Position numbers and translations under genes: made by a program. Below, piece after piece: positions 41,907 to 50,266 of a stretch of DNA of 51,071 nt. How positions within the stretch are numbered: the first letter of the stretch is position 1; each line of letters opens with the position of its first letter. The notes beneath the pieces are model-generated. The model ran no database searches, was not told where the DNA came from, and saw only the letters and a program-made list of their open reading frames with translations. This stretch comes from Castellaniella caeni NBRC 101664 (lineage in GTDB: Bacteria > Pseudomonadota > Gammaproteobacteria > Burkholderiales > Burkholderiaceae_B), in NCBI RefSeq assembly GCF_001592225.1, contig NZ_BCWN01000025.1, positions 1-51,071 of the forward strand, written 5' to 3'.

Positions 41907-42391
41907 AGCGCCTGCTAGGCTTTTTGCCGCTGCCCTGCCTGCTGCTGGCCCTGTGGCTGCTGCTCAATGACAGCGTGTCCGCCGACCAGGTCATCCTGGG
42001 CCTGGCCATCGCGCTCGTCCTGAGCGCACTGGCGCCCATCTTGCGACCCGTGCGCGCCCACCCGCGCCACCCACTCACGGCGCTGCGCCTGCTGGGGCAC
42101 GTGGCTCGGGACATCGCGCACTCCAACTACCAGGTGGGCCTGCGCATCGTGCTCGGGCCGCGCGCCCGGGCCCGGCCCGGTTTCCTGGACATCCCCCTGC
42201 GCATCCGCGACCCCCACGGCCTGGCCGCGCTGGCCTGCATCGTCACGTTTACACCCGGCACCGTCTGGGCCGGGCACGATACGCAGCGCAACGTGCTGAC
42301 CCTGCACGTGCTCGACCTGCAAGACCCCGTCGGCCTCACCCGCGTCATCCAGCAGCGCTACGAAACCCCGCTCATGGAGATTTTCGAATGA
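41903..42391 (+). CDS. mnhE: Mrp antiporter subunit E
   Basis: A 162-aa protein with two N-terminal membrane segments and a cytoplasmic tail. The DIAHSNYQVGLRIVLGP and TFTPGTVWAGHD motifs are typical of MnhE/PhaE. It is coupled by 4-bp overlaps on both sides. Confidence 0.92.
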   Translation: MKRLLGFLPLPCLLLALWLLLNDSVSADQVILGLAIALVLSALAPILRPVRAHPRHPLTALRLLGHVARDIAHSNYQVGLRIVLGPRARARPGFLDIPLRIRDPHGLAALACIVTFTPGTVWAGHDTQRNVLTLHVLDLQDPVGLTRVIQQRYETPLMEIFE

Positions 42392-42672
42392 GTACCTTGA
42401 TCCTGAACGCCGCCGTGGGCTTCGCCCTGCTGTGCTTCACCCTGGGGCTGGCCTGCGCGGCCATCCGTCTCGTGCGCGGGCCGCGCGCCGAAGACCGCGT
42501 GCTGGCCCTGGACACCATCTACATCAACGGCATGCTGATCCTGCTGGTGCTGGGGTTGCGCTTCGAGGCCGGCCTGTATTTCGACATCGCCCTGCTGATC
42601 GCCCTGTTCGGCTTCGTCGGCTCTGCCGCACTGGCCAAATTTCTGCTGCGCGGCGAGGTGATCGAACCATGA
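42388..42672 (+). CDS. mnhF: Mrp antiporter subunit F
   Basis: A 94-aa, three-segment protein. RLVRGPRAEDRVLALDTIYINGMLILLVLG is the MnhF signature region. 4-bp overlaps with mnhE and mnhG keep it in one translational unit. Confidence 0.92.
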   Translation: MSTLILNAAVGFALLCFTLGLACAAIRLVRGPRAEDRVLALDTIYINGMLILLVLGLRFEAGLYFDIALLIALFGFVGSAALAKFLLRGEVIEP

Positions 42673-42971
42673 ACGAGCTGCCACTATGGGCCGCCATCTT
42701 GGTGGCCGCCCTGCTGATCCTGGCGGGGGTCGTCACGCTGATCGGCTCGGTGGGGCTATTGCGCCTGCAGCGCTTCTACGAGCGCATGCACGCCCCCACC
42801 ATGGGCATGACCCTGGGCGTCTTCTGCGTGGCTCTGGCCTCGACCCTGATGGCCAGCCTGCTGCAGGGGCGCCCCATCCTGCACGAATGGCTGATCTGCC
42901 TGTTTCTCTTCATCACCGCGCCGGTGACCGCGATTTTGCTGATGCAAAGCGCCATCCAGCGGCACGAGTGA
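42669..42971 (+). CDS. mnhG: Mrp antiporter subunit G
   Basis: A 100-aa, three-segment protein. IGSVGLLRLQRFYERMHAPTMGMTLGVF is the MnhG/PhaG motif. It is the last gene of the operon. The following 92 bp contain only the ribosome site of the next gene. Confidence 0.92.
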   Translation: MNELPLWAAILVAALLILAGVVTLIGSVGLLRLQRFYERMHAPTMGMTLGVFCVALASTLMASLLQGRPILHEWLICLFLFITAPVTAILLMQSAIQRHE

Positions 42972-43063
42972 TTTTGTAACAACTGTCTAGGGGAGAACCC
43001 GTACACTAGATTCAACCCCAAGACGGGCGGGGATACGCCCGAACTGTTCCAAGGAGTGCCATT

Positions 43064-43462
43064 ATGCGTCATGCATTACAGATGTCCCTGCGTGCCAGCC
43101 TGCTGGCAGCCGGGCTCGGCTGCGCCTTTCTGTTTGCGCCAGCCGCCCAGGCCGCTGGCCCGCAAACCCAGTACCAACGCGACGTTGAACACTGCAACAC
43201 CACCCCGGGCATCGACAAGAAAGCCTGCCTGCGTGAAGCCGGTGCCGCCGCCCAGGCCGCCCGCCAAGACTCGCTCACCACGCCATCCACCCAGGCTGAA
43301 GACCAGAATCGCACACGACGCTGCGACGGCTTGCCCGCCGGTCAGCGTGAAGACTGCATGAAGCTCATGGATCAAGGCGACACGCGCGTGCAAGGCTCGG
43401 TGCAATCGGGCGGCATCCTGCGCGAAACCACCATCACCATCCCGGCCACCACGGGTTCGTAA
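43064..43462 (+). CDS. Small secreted periplasmic protein with two Cys-x10-Cys units, function unknown
   Basis: A 132-aa protein, ATG 43064 with AAGGAG upstream. It has a clear Sec signal (residues 1-31, ending APAAQA). The mature part has four cysteines in two equally spaced pairs, Cys44-x10-Cys55 (HCNTTPGIDKKAC) and Cys87-x10-Cys98 (RCDGLPAGQREDC). This suggests an internal duplication with two disulfides. I do not recognise a named family. It lies 92 bp after the Mrp operon and ends in a strong terminator, so it could be transcribed alone or as its tail. Confidence 0.75.
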   Translation: MRHALQMSLRASLLAAGLGCAFLFAPAAQAAGPQTQYQRDVEHCNTTPGIDKKACLREAGAAAQAARQDSLTTPSTQAEDQNRTRRCDGLPAGQREDCMKLMDQGDTRVQGSVQSGGILRETTITIPATTGS

Positions 43463-43489
43463 CCGTCCCGTCTCAACGACGCACCGATC

Positions 43490-43534
43490 CGGCAGCGCAC
43501 GGTTCAGCTGATGCAACCGGCGCTGCCGTTTTTT
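43490..43534 (+). terminator. Rho-independent terminator
   Basis: CGGCAGCGC / GCGCTGCCG, a 9-bp stem with a 21-nt loop, followed by TTTTTT. It ends the transcript of the small secreted protein and abuts the 3' end of convergent kup. Confidence 0.75.
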
Positions 43535-43535
43535 C

Positions 43536-45422
43536 TCATAGTTCCATCTGCATGCCCATTTCCACCACGCGGTTGGGCGGTATCTTGTAGAACCGCGTGG
43601 TGCGGCTGGCATTGCGCGCCATGAAAGCAAACAGATGGCGACGCCAGCTTTGGTGCCAGGGCAGGCGCCGCACCACGATCACCGTCTGGCGCGACAAGAA
43701 ATACGACGTCTGCATGGGTTCGAGATTGAGCTCGGCCACCTCTTGCGCAATCTGCTCGACCACCTGCGGCACGTTGGGCTCTTGCTTGAAGCCCCAGCGC
43801 GCCACCGCCTGCCAGCTGCTGCGGCTGACGCGCTCGACCTTCACCCGCTCGTTGAACGGCACATAGGGCTCGTCGGCCACCTCGATCGTGAGAAACAGCG
43901 CCTGTTCGTGCAGCACTTTATTGTGTTTCAGATTGTGTAACAAGGCGGGCGGCACCGTGCCCACGATCATGCTCATGAAGACCGCCGTGCCCGGCACCCG
44001 GGTGGGCGGATAGGCTTCGAGCGACTCCATGAAGCTGAGCAGCGACTGGTGGTCGCCCGCCAGCGTGTCGTGTATCTGCTGGCGCCCCTGCTTCCAGGTG
44101 ACCATCAGGGTCAACAGGCAGATGCCCACCACCAGCGGCAGCCAGCCGCCCTCGTGCAGCTTGAGCGTATTCGACAGAAACAGCAGCACGTCGATGACCA
44201 GAAACAGGCTGATGAGCATGAGCCAGCCCGCGCGCCTGGCGCCGCGCGTGTTGCGCGGCAGGACGGCAAAGGCCAGCGTGGACGTCATCAGCATGGTGCC
44301 GGTGACGGCAAAACCATAGGCGTGGGCCAGGCGGTCGGACGAGCCGAAGGCCAGGATCAGTACCAGCACGGCCCCCAGCAGCAGCCAGTTGACGCGCGGC
44401 AGGTAGATTTGCCCTTCTTCGCGCGCCGAGGTGTGCTGGATCACCATGCGCGGCCAGTAGCCCAGCTGCACGGCCTGGCGCGTCATGGAGAACGCTCCGG
44501 AGATCACCGACTGCGAGGCGATCACCGTGGCGATCGTGGCCAGGCCCACCAGCGGGATGAGACCCCATTCGGGCGCCAGCAGAAAGAAGGGGTTGCGGAT
44601 GGCCGAAGGGTCGCTGAGCAGCAGCGCCCCCTGACCAAAGTAGCACAGCACGAGCGCGGGCAGCACCATGGCGAACCACGCCCGGCGTATCGTGGGGCCG
44701 CCAAAGTGCCCCATGTCGGCGTACAGGGCCTCGGCCCCCGTGAGCGCCAGCACCAGCGCACCCAGGGCCAGGAAGGTTTCCCAGGGGGCGTCGGCGATGA
44801 AGCGCACCGCCCAGATGGGGTTGATGGCCGCCAAGACCTGCGGCTGTTCGACGACGCGCCAGGCCCCCAGCACCCCCAGGGTGAGAAACCAGACGAACAT
44901 CACCGGGCCAAAGAGCTTGCCCACGGTGCCGGTGCCGCGCGACTGCACCATGAAGAGCGCGAGCAGCACAACGATGGAGATGGGCACCACCCAGGCATCG
45001 AGCCGGTGCGACACCACGCCGATGCCTTCGACGGCCGACAGCACGGAAATGGCCGGTGTGATCATGCTGTCGCCATAGAACAGGCTGGCGCCAATCAGGC
45101 CCAGGATCGCCAGGCGCCAGCGCGTGCGCCCCGGGCGTCCGCGCATGGCCAGCTCCATCAGCGCCAGCGTGCCGCCCTCGCCGCGGTTGTCGGCGCGCAA
45201 AATACAGGTGACGTACTTGATCGACACCACCACGATCAGCATCCAGAAGAGAATCGACAGCATGCCCAGCACGTGCTCGACGTCGGGGTTGCCCGTCATG
45301 GACAGCGCCACCTTGACGGTATAAAGCGGGCTCGTGCCGATGTCGCCATAGACCACGCCCAGGGCGCCGATCAACATGGCGGCCTGCGGGCTGCGCGCGC
45401 CCGCCTCTTTCTGTGTACTCAT
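43536..45422 (-). CDS. kup: K+ uptake permease Kup (KUP/HAK/KT family)
   Basis: A 628-aa inner-membrane protein, full family length, with about 12 membrane segments and a cytoplasmic C-terminal domain. The N-terminus GALGVVYGDIGTSPLYTVK is the Kup signature, followed by DNRGEGGTLALMELA and GDSMITPAISVLSAVEG. It imports K+ with H+. The ATG lies 2 bp after the stop of the histidine-kinase gene, so kinase and transporter are translationally coupled, an arrangement suggesting a K+ or turgor circuit. Confidence 0.95.
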   Translation of the reverse strand: MSTQKEAGARSPQAAMLIGALGVVYGDIGTSPLYTVKVALSMTGNPDVEHVLGMLSILFWMLIVVVSIKYVTCILRADNRGEGGTLALMELAMRGRPGRTRWRLAILGLIGASLFYGDSMITPAISVLSAVEGIGVVSHRLDAWVVPISIVVLLALFMVQSRGTGTVGKLFGPVMFVWFLTLGVLGAWRVVEQPQVLAAINPIWAVRFIADAPWETFLALGALVLALTGAEALYADMGHFGGPTIRRAWFAMVLPALVLCYFGQGALLLSDPSAIRNPFFLLAPEWGLIPLVGLATIATVIASQSVISGAFSMTRQAVQLGYWPRMVIQHTSAREEGQIYLPRVNWLLLGAVLVLILAFGSSDRLAHAYGFAVTGTMLMTSTLAFAVLPRNTRGARRAGWLMLISLFLVIDVLLFLSNTLKLHEGGWLPLVVGICLLTLMVTWKQGRQQIHDTLAGDHQSLLSFMESLEAYPPTRVPGTAVFMSMIVGTVPPALLHNLKHNKVLHEQALFLTIEVADEPYVPFNERVKVERVSRSSWQAVARWGFKQEPNVPQVVEQIAQEVAELNLEPMQTSYFLSRQTVIVVRRLPWHQSWRRHLFAFMARNASRTTRFYKIPPNRVVEMGMQMEL

Positions 45423-45424
45423 AC

Positions 45425-46483
45425 TTATTCAGCCCGTGTCAGGCAGGCCCCTCGCCAGGGGCCGGGAAAAATCAGGGTGATACGCGTGCCGGCAAACGCC
45501 GGGCGGCTGACGACCTTCCACCAGGCGCCATGCGCCCGGGCGATCTCGCGCACGATGGCCAGCCCCAGGCCGGAGCCGCCGGGGCCCGCGTCCGACGCCC
45601 GGTAGAAGGCCTCGAAGACGTGTTCGACGTCGTCGCCCTGGATGCCGACGCCATCGTCTTCCACCGAAAACGAGGGCGGATTGGCGATGACGCGCAGCTG
45701 GATGACGTGCGCGCCTTCGCCGTAGCGCAAGGCGTTGTCGATCAGATTGCCCAGCAGTTCGCCCAGCAGCACCGGGTCGCCGTCCACCCACACCGGGGTG
45801 TCGGGCGCCGCCAGCCGAAGCTCGACCCCCTGGTCGTGCGCCTTGTCCAGCCACTCGGCCCCCGACTGGCGCATCCATTCGCAGAGATCCAGGCGCACGA
45901 AGCTGTCTTGCGGACGCGAGGCGTGGTCGGCGCGCGCCAGCACCAGCAGCTGCTGGCCCATGCGGATCATGTGGTCGGTGACCGACTTGATGCGCCCGGC
46001 GCGGGTGCGGATGTCGTCCGACAAGGGCTGCGCCAGCATGAGCTCGGATTCGAGCTTGAGCCCCGCCAGCGGCGTGCGCAGCTGGTGCGCCGCATGGCCG
46101 ACGAAGCGGCGCTGCGCCTGCACGGAATCGTCCAGGCGCAGCAGCAGGTCGTTGAAGTGCAGCACGAGCGGCGCCACCTCGCTGGGCAGCCCGGCCAGGT
46201 CGAGCGGCTGCAGGTCTTCGATGGAACGCTGGCGGATCTGGTCGGCCAGGCGGTTGATGGACATGAGCTCGAAGCGGATGCCAGAAATCAGCACCCAGAC
46301 GAACAGCACCACCAGCAGGCCCTGAGTGAGCAGCATGACCCAGAACAGATCGCGCAGAACCCAGGGCTGCGGGCTGATGACCCCGGTCATGAACCAGGTG
46401 GCGAGCAGATCGATGGCCACCAGGATGGAGAAGGCCGGCAGCAGGCGCCGCACCAGGCGGCGCGCCAGAGAATCTTGTGGCAT
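45425..46483 (-). CDS. Two-component sensor histidine kinase (TctE/QseC-like), short sensor
   Basis: A 352-aa protein from ATG 46483; the frame is open upstream, but that part overlaps the regulator gene in another frame. Two membrane segments (about 14-36 and 46-68) enclose a periplasmic loop of only about ten residues, so sensing is probably in or near the membrane. The H-box is RRFVGHAAHQLRTPLAG with phospho-His at about 133; the N-box is LLGNLIDNALRYG; the G-boxes are DDGVGI and GSGLGLAIVREI. It follows its response regulator by 58 bp and precedes kup by 2 bp. Confidence 0.88.
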   Translation of the reverse strand: MPQDSLARRLVRRLLPAFSILVAIDLLATWFMTGVISPQPWVLRDLFWVMLLTQGLLVVLFVWVLISGIRFELMSINRLADQIRQRSIEDLQPLDLAGLPSEVAPLVLHFNDLLLRLDDSVQAQRRFVGHAAHQLRTPLAGLKLESELMLAQPLSDDIRTRAGRIKSVTDHMIRMGQQLLVLARADHASRPQDSFVRLDLCEWMRQSGAEWLDKAHDQGVELRLAAPDTPVWVDGDPVLLGELLGNLIDNALRYGEGAHVIQLRVIANPPSFSVEDDGVGIQGDDVEHVFEAFYRASDAGPGGSGLGLAIVREIARAHGAWWKVVSRPAFAGTRITLIFPGPWRGACLTRAE

Positions 46484-46541
46484 CAGACGCTCGAACAGGC
46501 CCAAGGCATGGCGATCCTGGCGGGCGTCGGCGGCGGTCGGC

Positions 46542-47216
46542 CTACTGGGCGCTTTCAACGTCAAGCAGGTAACCGAAGCCGCGCACGGTCTGGATGCTGG
46601 CGCCGGTTCCATCGAGGCGTTTACGCAGGCGGTAGACATAGACTTCAACCGCGTTCTCGCTGAAATCGGCATCCCAGGCCGACAGCGAATTGACGATCTG
46701 CTGCTTGGTGACCACCCGGCCCGGGCGCGCCATGAGCATTTCGAGGACGGACAGTTCGCGCACTGAGAGGGAAATACGCTTGCCGTCCACCCGAATCTGG
46801 CGGCCGACGGTGTCGAAGGTGAGCGGCCCGCATTCGAGCGTGGTCTGCGCCTGCCCCGCATGGCGCCGCGCCAGGGCGCGCACGCGGGCGGCCAGTTCGG
46901 CCAGTTCGAAGGGTTTGGTGACGTAGTCGTCGGCCCCGGCGTCCAGCCCGGCCACCCGGTCTTCGAGGCCATCGCGCGCCGTGAGGATGAGCACAGGAAT
47001 CTGTGAGCCCGCCGCGCGCAGGCGCTGCAGCACCTGCAGGCCGCTCAGGCCGGGCAGATTGAGGTCGAGCAGAAGGAGGTCGTACGACTGGCCCGCCACG
47101 GCGCCCTCGGCCCGGTCGCCCGTCTGCAGCCAATCGACCGCATAGCCCTGGCTACCGAGAAATTCTTGCAGGGCGTGGCCCAGAGTGGTGTCGTCTTCAA
47201 TGACTAGAACTCGCAT
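46542..47216 (-). CDS. OmpR/PhoB-family response regulator (TctD/QseB-like)
   Basis: A 224-aa protein with a receiver domain: acidic pair Asp8-Asp9, phospho-acceptor Asp51 in LLLLDLNLPG, and Lys101 in DYVTKPF. A winged-helix output domain follows from about 128 to the end (SVRELSVLEMLM...ENAVEVYVYRLRKRL...VRGFGYLL). It is the first gene of the regulator-kinase-kup unit, and its promoter lies in the 128-bp gap to exbD. The closest named relatives are TctD and QseB; the signal cannot be deduced. Confidence 0.92.
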   Translation of the reverse strand: MRVLVIEDDTTLGHALQEFLGSQGYAVDWLQTGDRAEGAVAGQSYDLLLLDLNLPGLSGLQVLQRLRAAGSQIPVLILTARDGLEDRVAGLDAGADDYVTKPFELAELAARVRALARRHAGQAQTTLECGPLTFDTVGRQIRVDGKRISLSVRELSVLEMLMARPGRVVTKQQIVNSLSAWDADFSENAVEVYVYRLRKRLDGTGASIQTVRGFGYLLDVESAQ

Positions 47217-47344
47217 GGGGTGATTCTAGCCTGAAGACGATGCAATCTGACAGGGAACCCAGCCACACGTTACATAGCTGACCGGCAGATGAACGTTGCA
47301 CGGAAAAATGGCCCACCTGGAAGCTTTTCAGGCAGACCAAGGGC

Positions 47345-47803
47345 TTATTGCGTCACGGCAGGGGCCGCAGGCGCAGCGGGCGCACCCGTCGGTGCCGGGT
47401 GGGTGACAAAGCCCAGACGCTTCATGCCTGCGCGCCGCGCGGCCCCCATGATCTCGGCCAACTCACCGTAGCGCGTATCGACGTCGGCGCGGATGCGCAC
47501 TTCGGGCTGCGGGTCGGCCCCCGCTTCGGCGGCAAAGCGCGCCTGCAGCTCGTCCAGCGCCACCGGCTGTTCGTTCCAGAACACCGCGCCGCTGGTATCG
47601 ATGGCCAAGTCGATCACCTTGGGCTGCTGCTCGATCGGCTGCGTGGTCACCTGCGGCACGTTGATCTTGATGGAGTGGCTGAGCAAGGGCGCCGTGATGA
47701 TGAAAATCACCAGCAGCACCAGCATCACGTCGATGAGCGGCACCATGTTGATCTCGGACATGGTCGAGCCCGCCGGCTTGGAATCGAAGCTGCCAAAGGC
47801 CAT
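47345..47803 (-). CDS. exbD: Biopolymer transport protein ExbD
   Basis: A 152-aa protein with one membrane segment carrying the essential aspartate: MSEINMVPLIDVMLVLLVIFIITAPLL split across about residues 15-42. A periplasmic domain follows. The C-terminus is an Ala/Pro-rich tail. With ExbB it uses the proton gradient to energise TonB. It begins 2 bp after exbB. Confidence 0.93.
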   Translation of the reverse strand: MAFGSFDSKPAGSTMSEINMVPLIDVMLVLLVIFIITAPLLSHSIKINVPQVTTQPIEQQPKVIDLAIDTSGAVFWNEQPVALDELQARFAAEAGADPQPEVRIRADVDTRYGELAEIMGAARRAGMKRLGFVTHPAPTGAPAAPAAPAVTQ

Positions 47804-47805
47804 GA

Positions 47806-48750
47806 TCAGGACACCTCGCGGCTGCTGGCCAGGCTGATGTGGCCATGGCGCCCGTGCTTCTCGTGGCTGCCGTCAACCACTTGCTGGCCCGTGGACAGGA
47901 AGGTGAAAAGGTCGTGGGCAAAGGCGTCCAGCTGCGCCAGGTACACCCGATTGAGGCGCACGAAGGCGTTATAGGCCAGCACCGCCGGAATCGCCACGGC
48001 CAGCCCCAGCCCCGTCATGATGAGCGCCTCGCCCACCGGGCCGGCGATGCGGTTGATGGTGACGCCATCGGCCATGCTGATGCTGAGCAGCGCGTGATAC
48101 ACCCCCCACACGGTGCCGAACAGGCCCACGAAAGGCGCCGTGGAGCCCACCGAGGCCAGCACGGTCAGGCCGTTTTCCAGCCGCGCCGTTTCCTCGTCGA
48201 TCACCTTGCGGATGATGCGCGTGACAAATGCCGCCGTCGAGCCGGTTTCTTCAAGCTTGAGCGCGCCATACTTGGCATGATGCTTCTGCGCATGAATGGC
48301 ATGGCTGGCCAGGTGCGCAAACGGTTCTTCGGCGCCGTGCGTGGAAATCTCGTTTTCCACCTGTTCCAGCGAACTGGCCGCCCAGAATTCAGACAAAAAT
48401 TTCTTCGAGCGCTGGCGAATGCGCAGATGGGTAAAGCCCTTGACCAGGATCAGATACCAGCTGGCCAGCGACATCAGCATCAGAAACACGAACAGCGACT
48501 TGCCCACGGCGTCGCTCTGGCCCACGAAGTGCAAGACGCCGCGCGACTCGGCCCCCAGTTCGATGGCGGCGGCCGCCGCAGGCAACGTCACCGCCCCTTG
48601 AGCCGCAGCGGCAGCCCCCTGGGTCGCAACCGCCGCCCCTTGAGCCAGCGCCGGAGCCGTGCCCGCCACGGCATGGGCCGCCTGCGCAGTGTCCGGCCCG
48701 GCCACCTGGGCCAGCGTCAGCGCCGCGTTCGAGATCAGATCGATCAACAT
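47806..48750 (-). CDS. exbB: Biopolymer transport protein ExbB
   Basis: A 314-aa MotA/TolQ/ExbB-family protein with three membrane segments. The N-terminal part is extended and Ala-rich (AGTAPALAQGAAVATQGAAA). The conserved core includes LASVGSTAPFVGLFGTVWGVYHAL and AGPVGEALIMTGLGLAVAIPAVLAYNAF. It forms the proton channel with ExbD. It lies 29 bp after tonB in the same direction. Confidence 0.94.
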   Translation of the reverse strand: MLIDLISNAALTLAQVAGPDTAQAAHAVAGTAPALAQGAAVATQGAAAAAQGAVTLPAAAAAIELGAESRGVLHFVGQSDAVGKSLFVFLMLMSLASWYLILVKGFTHLRIRQRSKKFLSEFWAASSLEQVENEISTHGAEEPFAHLASHAIHAQKHHAKYGALKLEETGSTAAFVTRIIRKVIDEETARLENGLTVLASVGSTAPFVGLFGTVWGVYHALLSISMADGVTINRIAGPVGEALIMTGLGLAVAIPAVLAYNAFVRLNRVYLAQLDAFAHDLFTFLSTGQQVVDGSHEKHGRHGHISLASSREVS

Positions 48751-48779
48751 GTGCTTGAAACTCCTGTCAGGTCAACGAC

Positions 48780-49610
48780 CTATAAGACAAAATCGAAGGG
48801 AATATCCACCAACGCCTTGTAGGCCACGCCGTTTTCGGTATACGGGCGAAAGCGCGCCGACTGCATGGCCAGCACGGCAGCATCATCCAGGCGCTCGTAG
48901 CCGGACGATTTCTGCACCTTGACGTGGGCCACGCGACCCTCGGGGGAAATCAACACCCGCAAGACCACACGGCCCTGCTCGCCACGGCGCTGCGACAGCC
49001 GCGGATACACCGGATTGGGGCGCCGACCCAGATAATCCACCCGCCCGATGGTGCGTGGACGGTCGGGGTCTTGCGCCGTACGTTCGCCCTGCGACGCCGC
49101 CGATTGCTGGCTGCCACCAGCGGCCGACGCCACCTGGCTGGCGGTGCTGGGCGTCGGCTGCGGAGCTGGCTTGGCCGACACCTTGGGCTCGGGCCTGGGC
49201 CGCGGCTTAGGCTTCGGTTCGGGCTTGGGTTTCGGTTCGGGCTTGGGCTTTGGTTTGGGGGGGGGCGGTGGCGGCTGTGTGATGGCCTCGGGTTCGGGCG
49301 TGTCCACGACAGGCTCGGGTTCCGGTTCCGGGTCGGGCTGCTCTTCGGGAATCGGCTCGGGTTCGACTTCGGGTTCCGGGATGGGGGGCAGTTCTTCGGC
49401 CTCTGGCGGCTGCGTCTCGGCCACCGGGCCGGGTTCTTGCGCCGGGCCCAGCTCGACGAACTGCACGTCAAGCGCATCGGGTTCGCCCAGGGCCACCTGG
49501 GCAACGGGCGCTGACAGAATCATGGCCAGCACGCCCACGTGCAGCCCCAAAGCCGCGCCGCCCGCTGCCAGCTTCAACCAGGGAAAGCGTGAGGATGAAC
49601 CCGAACCCAT
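48780..49610 (-). CDS. tonB: Energy transducer TonB
   Basis: A 276-aa protein from ATG 49610; a GTG five codons upstream (49625) is an alternative start. It has one N-terminal membrane anchor (LAAGGAALGLHVGVLAMILSA). A long periplasmic Pro-rich spacer of Glu-Pro then Lys-Pro repeats (about 70-155) follows, then the TonB C-terminal domain with GRVDYLGRRPNPVYPRLSQRRGEQGRVVLRV split over the last 90 residues. It transmits energy to outer-membrane siderophore or haem receptors. It is the first gene of tonB-exbB-exbD, preceded by a Fur box. Confidence 0.94.
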   Translation of the reverse strand: MGSGSSSRFPWLKLAAGGAALGLHVGVLAMILSAPVAQVALGEPDALDVQFVELGPAQEPGPVAETQPPEAEELPPIPEPEVEPEPIPEEQPDPEPEPEPVVDTPEPEAITQPPPPPPKPKPKPEPKPKPEPKPKPRPRPEPKVSAKPAPQPTPSTASQVASAAGGSQQSAASQGERTAQDPDRPRTIGRVDYLGRRPNPVYPRLSQRRGEQGRVVLRVLISPEGRVAHVKVQKSSGYERLDDAAVLAMQSARFRPYTENGVAYKALVDIPFDFVL

Positions 49611-49651
49611 GAATCGGAATGCCACTTCAGTGAAAATGGAATGTTAGCAGG

Positions 49652-49670
49652 AATGGGAATTGTTCTCAAT
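49652..49670. promoter_or_regulatory. Fur box upstream of tonB
   Basis: AATGGGAATTGTTCTCAAT; read on the minus strand it is ATTGAGAAC-A-ATTCCCATT, a near-perfect 9-1-9 match to the Fur operator pattern. It starts 42 bp upstream of the tonB ATG, consistent with iron-dependent repression of tonB-exbB-exbD. The remainder of the 266-bp gap to the lipoprotein gene shows nothing else clear. Confidence 0.78.
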
Positions 49671-49876
49671 ATCCACATTCACATATCTGCCCCCGAAATT
49701 CGTCATGGATCTGGATGTTGGCAAACCACGACAGCCCGCGCCCACATCTTGTGTCCATCCGTGTATGCCGCAGGCAAGCATGGAGAACCTGGGGATCTCT
49801 GTAACCACAGGCAATATCGGCCGCCCGGGCGCAAAAAACATGCGCATACTGAGCCCATGGAAAAACCGAGCTTCTC

Positions 49877-50146
49877 ATGAAAAACGCCCTCTTCCACCGA
49901 GCCTGTCGGCTCGCGATTGCACTGGCCGCCGTGTCCGCCCTGGGCGGGTGCGCCGTCTACGAACCCGCCCCCGCCTACTATGGTGACGGTGGTGGCGTCG
50001 TGTACGCCGGGCCGTCCGTCTACGTCGCCCCGCCCGTCTACGTGGCGCCCCCCAGCCTTTACTTCGGTTTCAGTTCCGGGGGCTGGGGCCATCGCGGGTA
50101 TCACCGCGGATACTACGGCGGACGCGGATGGCACGGCAGGCATTGA
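49877..50146 (+). CDS. Small lipoprotein, Tyr/Gly/His-rich
   Basis: An 89-aa protein with a lipoprotein signal: LALAAVSALGGC-type lipobox with acylated Cys25. The mature part is rich in Tyr, Pro and Val repeats (VYVAPPVYVAPPSLYFGF) and ends in a Gly/His/Arg/Tyr-rich tail (HRGYHRGYYGGRGWHGRH) that could bind metals. Such short envelope lipoproteins are common in Burkholderiales and lack a defined function. Confidence 0.8.
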   Translation: MKNALFHRACRLAIALAAVSALGGCAVYEPAPAYYGDGGGVVYAGPSVYVAPPVYVAPPSLYFGFSSGGWGHRGYHRGYYGGRGWHGRH

Positions 50147-50216
50147 TCCGGTGCGCAGCAAGCACACCGGCATCCAGGCGCAGCCCTGCAAAGCAAACCA
50201 TGCGTAGTATTGAAGC

Positions 50217-50248
50217 AGTACTTTCTCAGTATATATTGAGAAAGTACT
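50217..50248. repeat. Perfect 12-bp inverted repeat near higA
   Basis: AGTACTTTCTCA / TGAGAAAGTACT flank an 8-bp AT-only-rich centre (GTATATAT). It lies 18 bp beyond the higA stop and 70 bp after the lipoprotein gene. It may be a bidirectional terminator for these convergent genes or a protein-binding site; there is no T-run. Confidence 0.6.
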
Positions 50249-50266
50249 TGGATTTCCACCAAGCCC

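Noticed and set aside
49180-49400. Short tandem repeats inside tonB as a possible repeat array
   Set aside because: They encode the expected Glu-Pro/Lys-Pro spacer of TonB and are not a CRISPR or mobile repeat.
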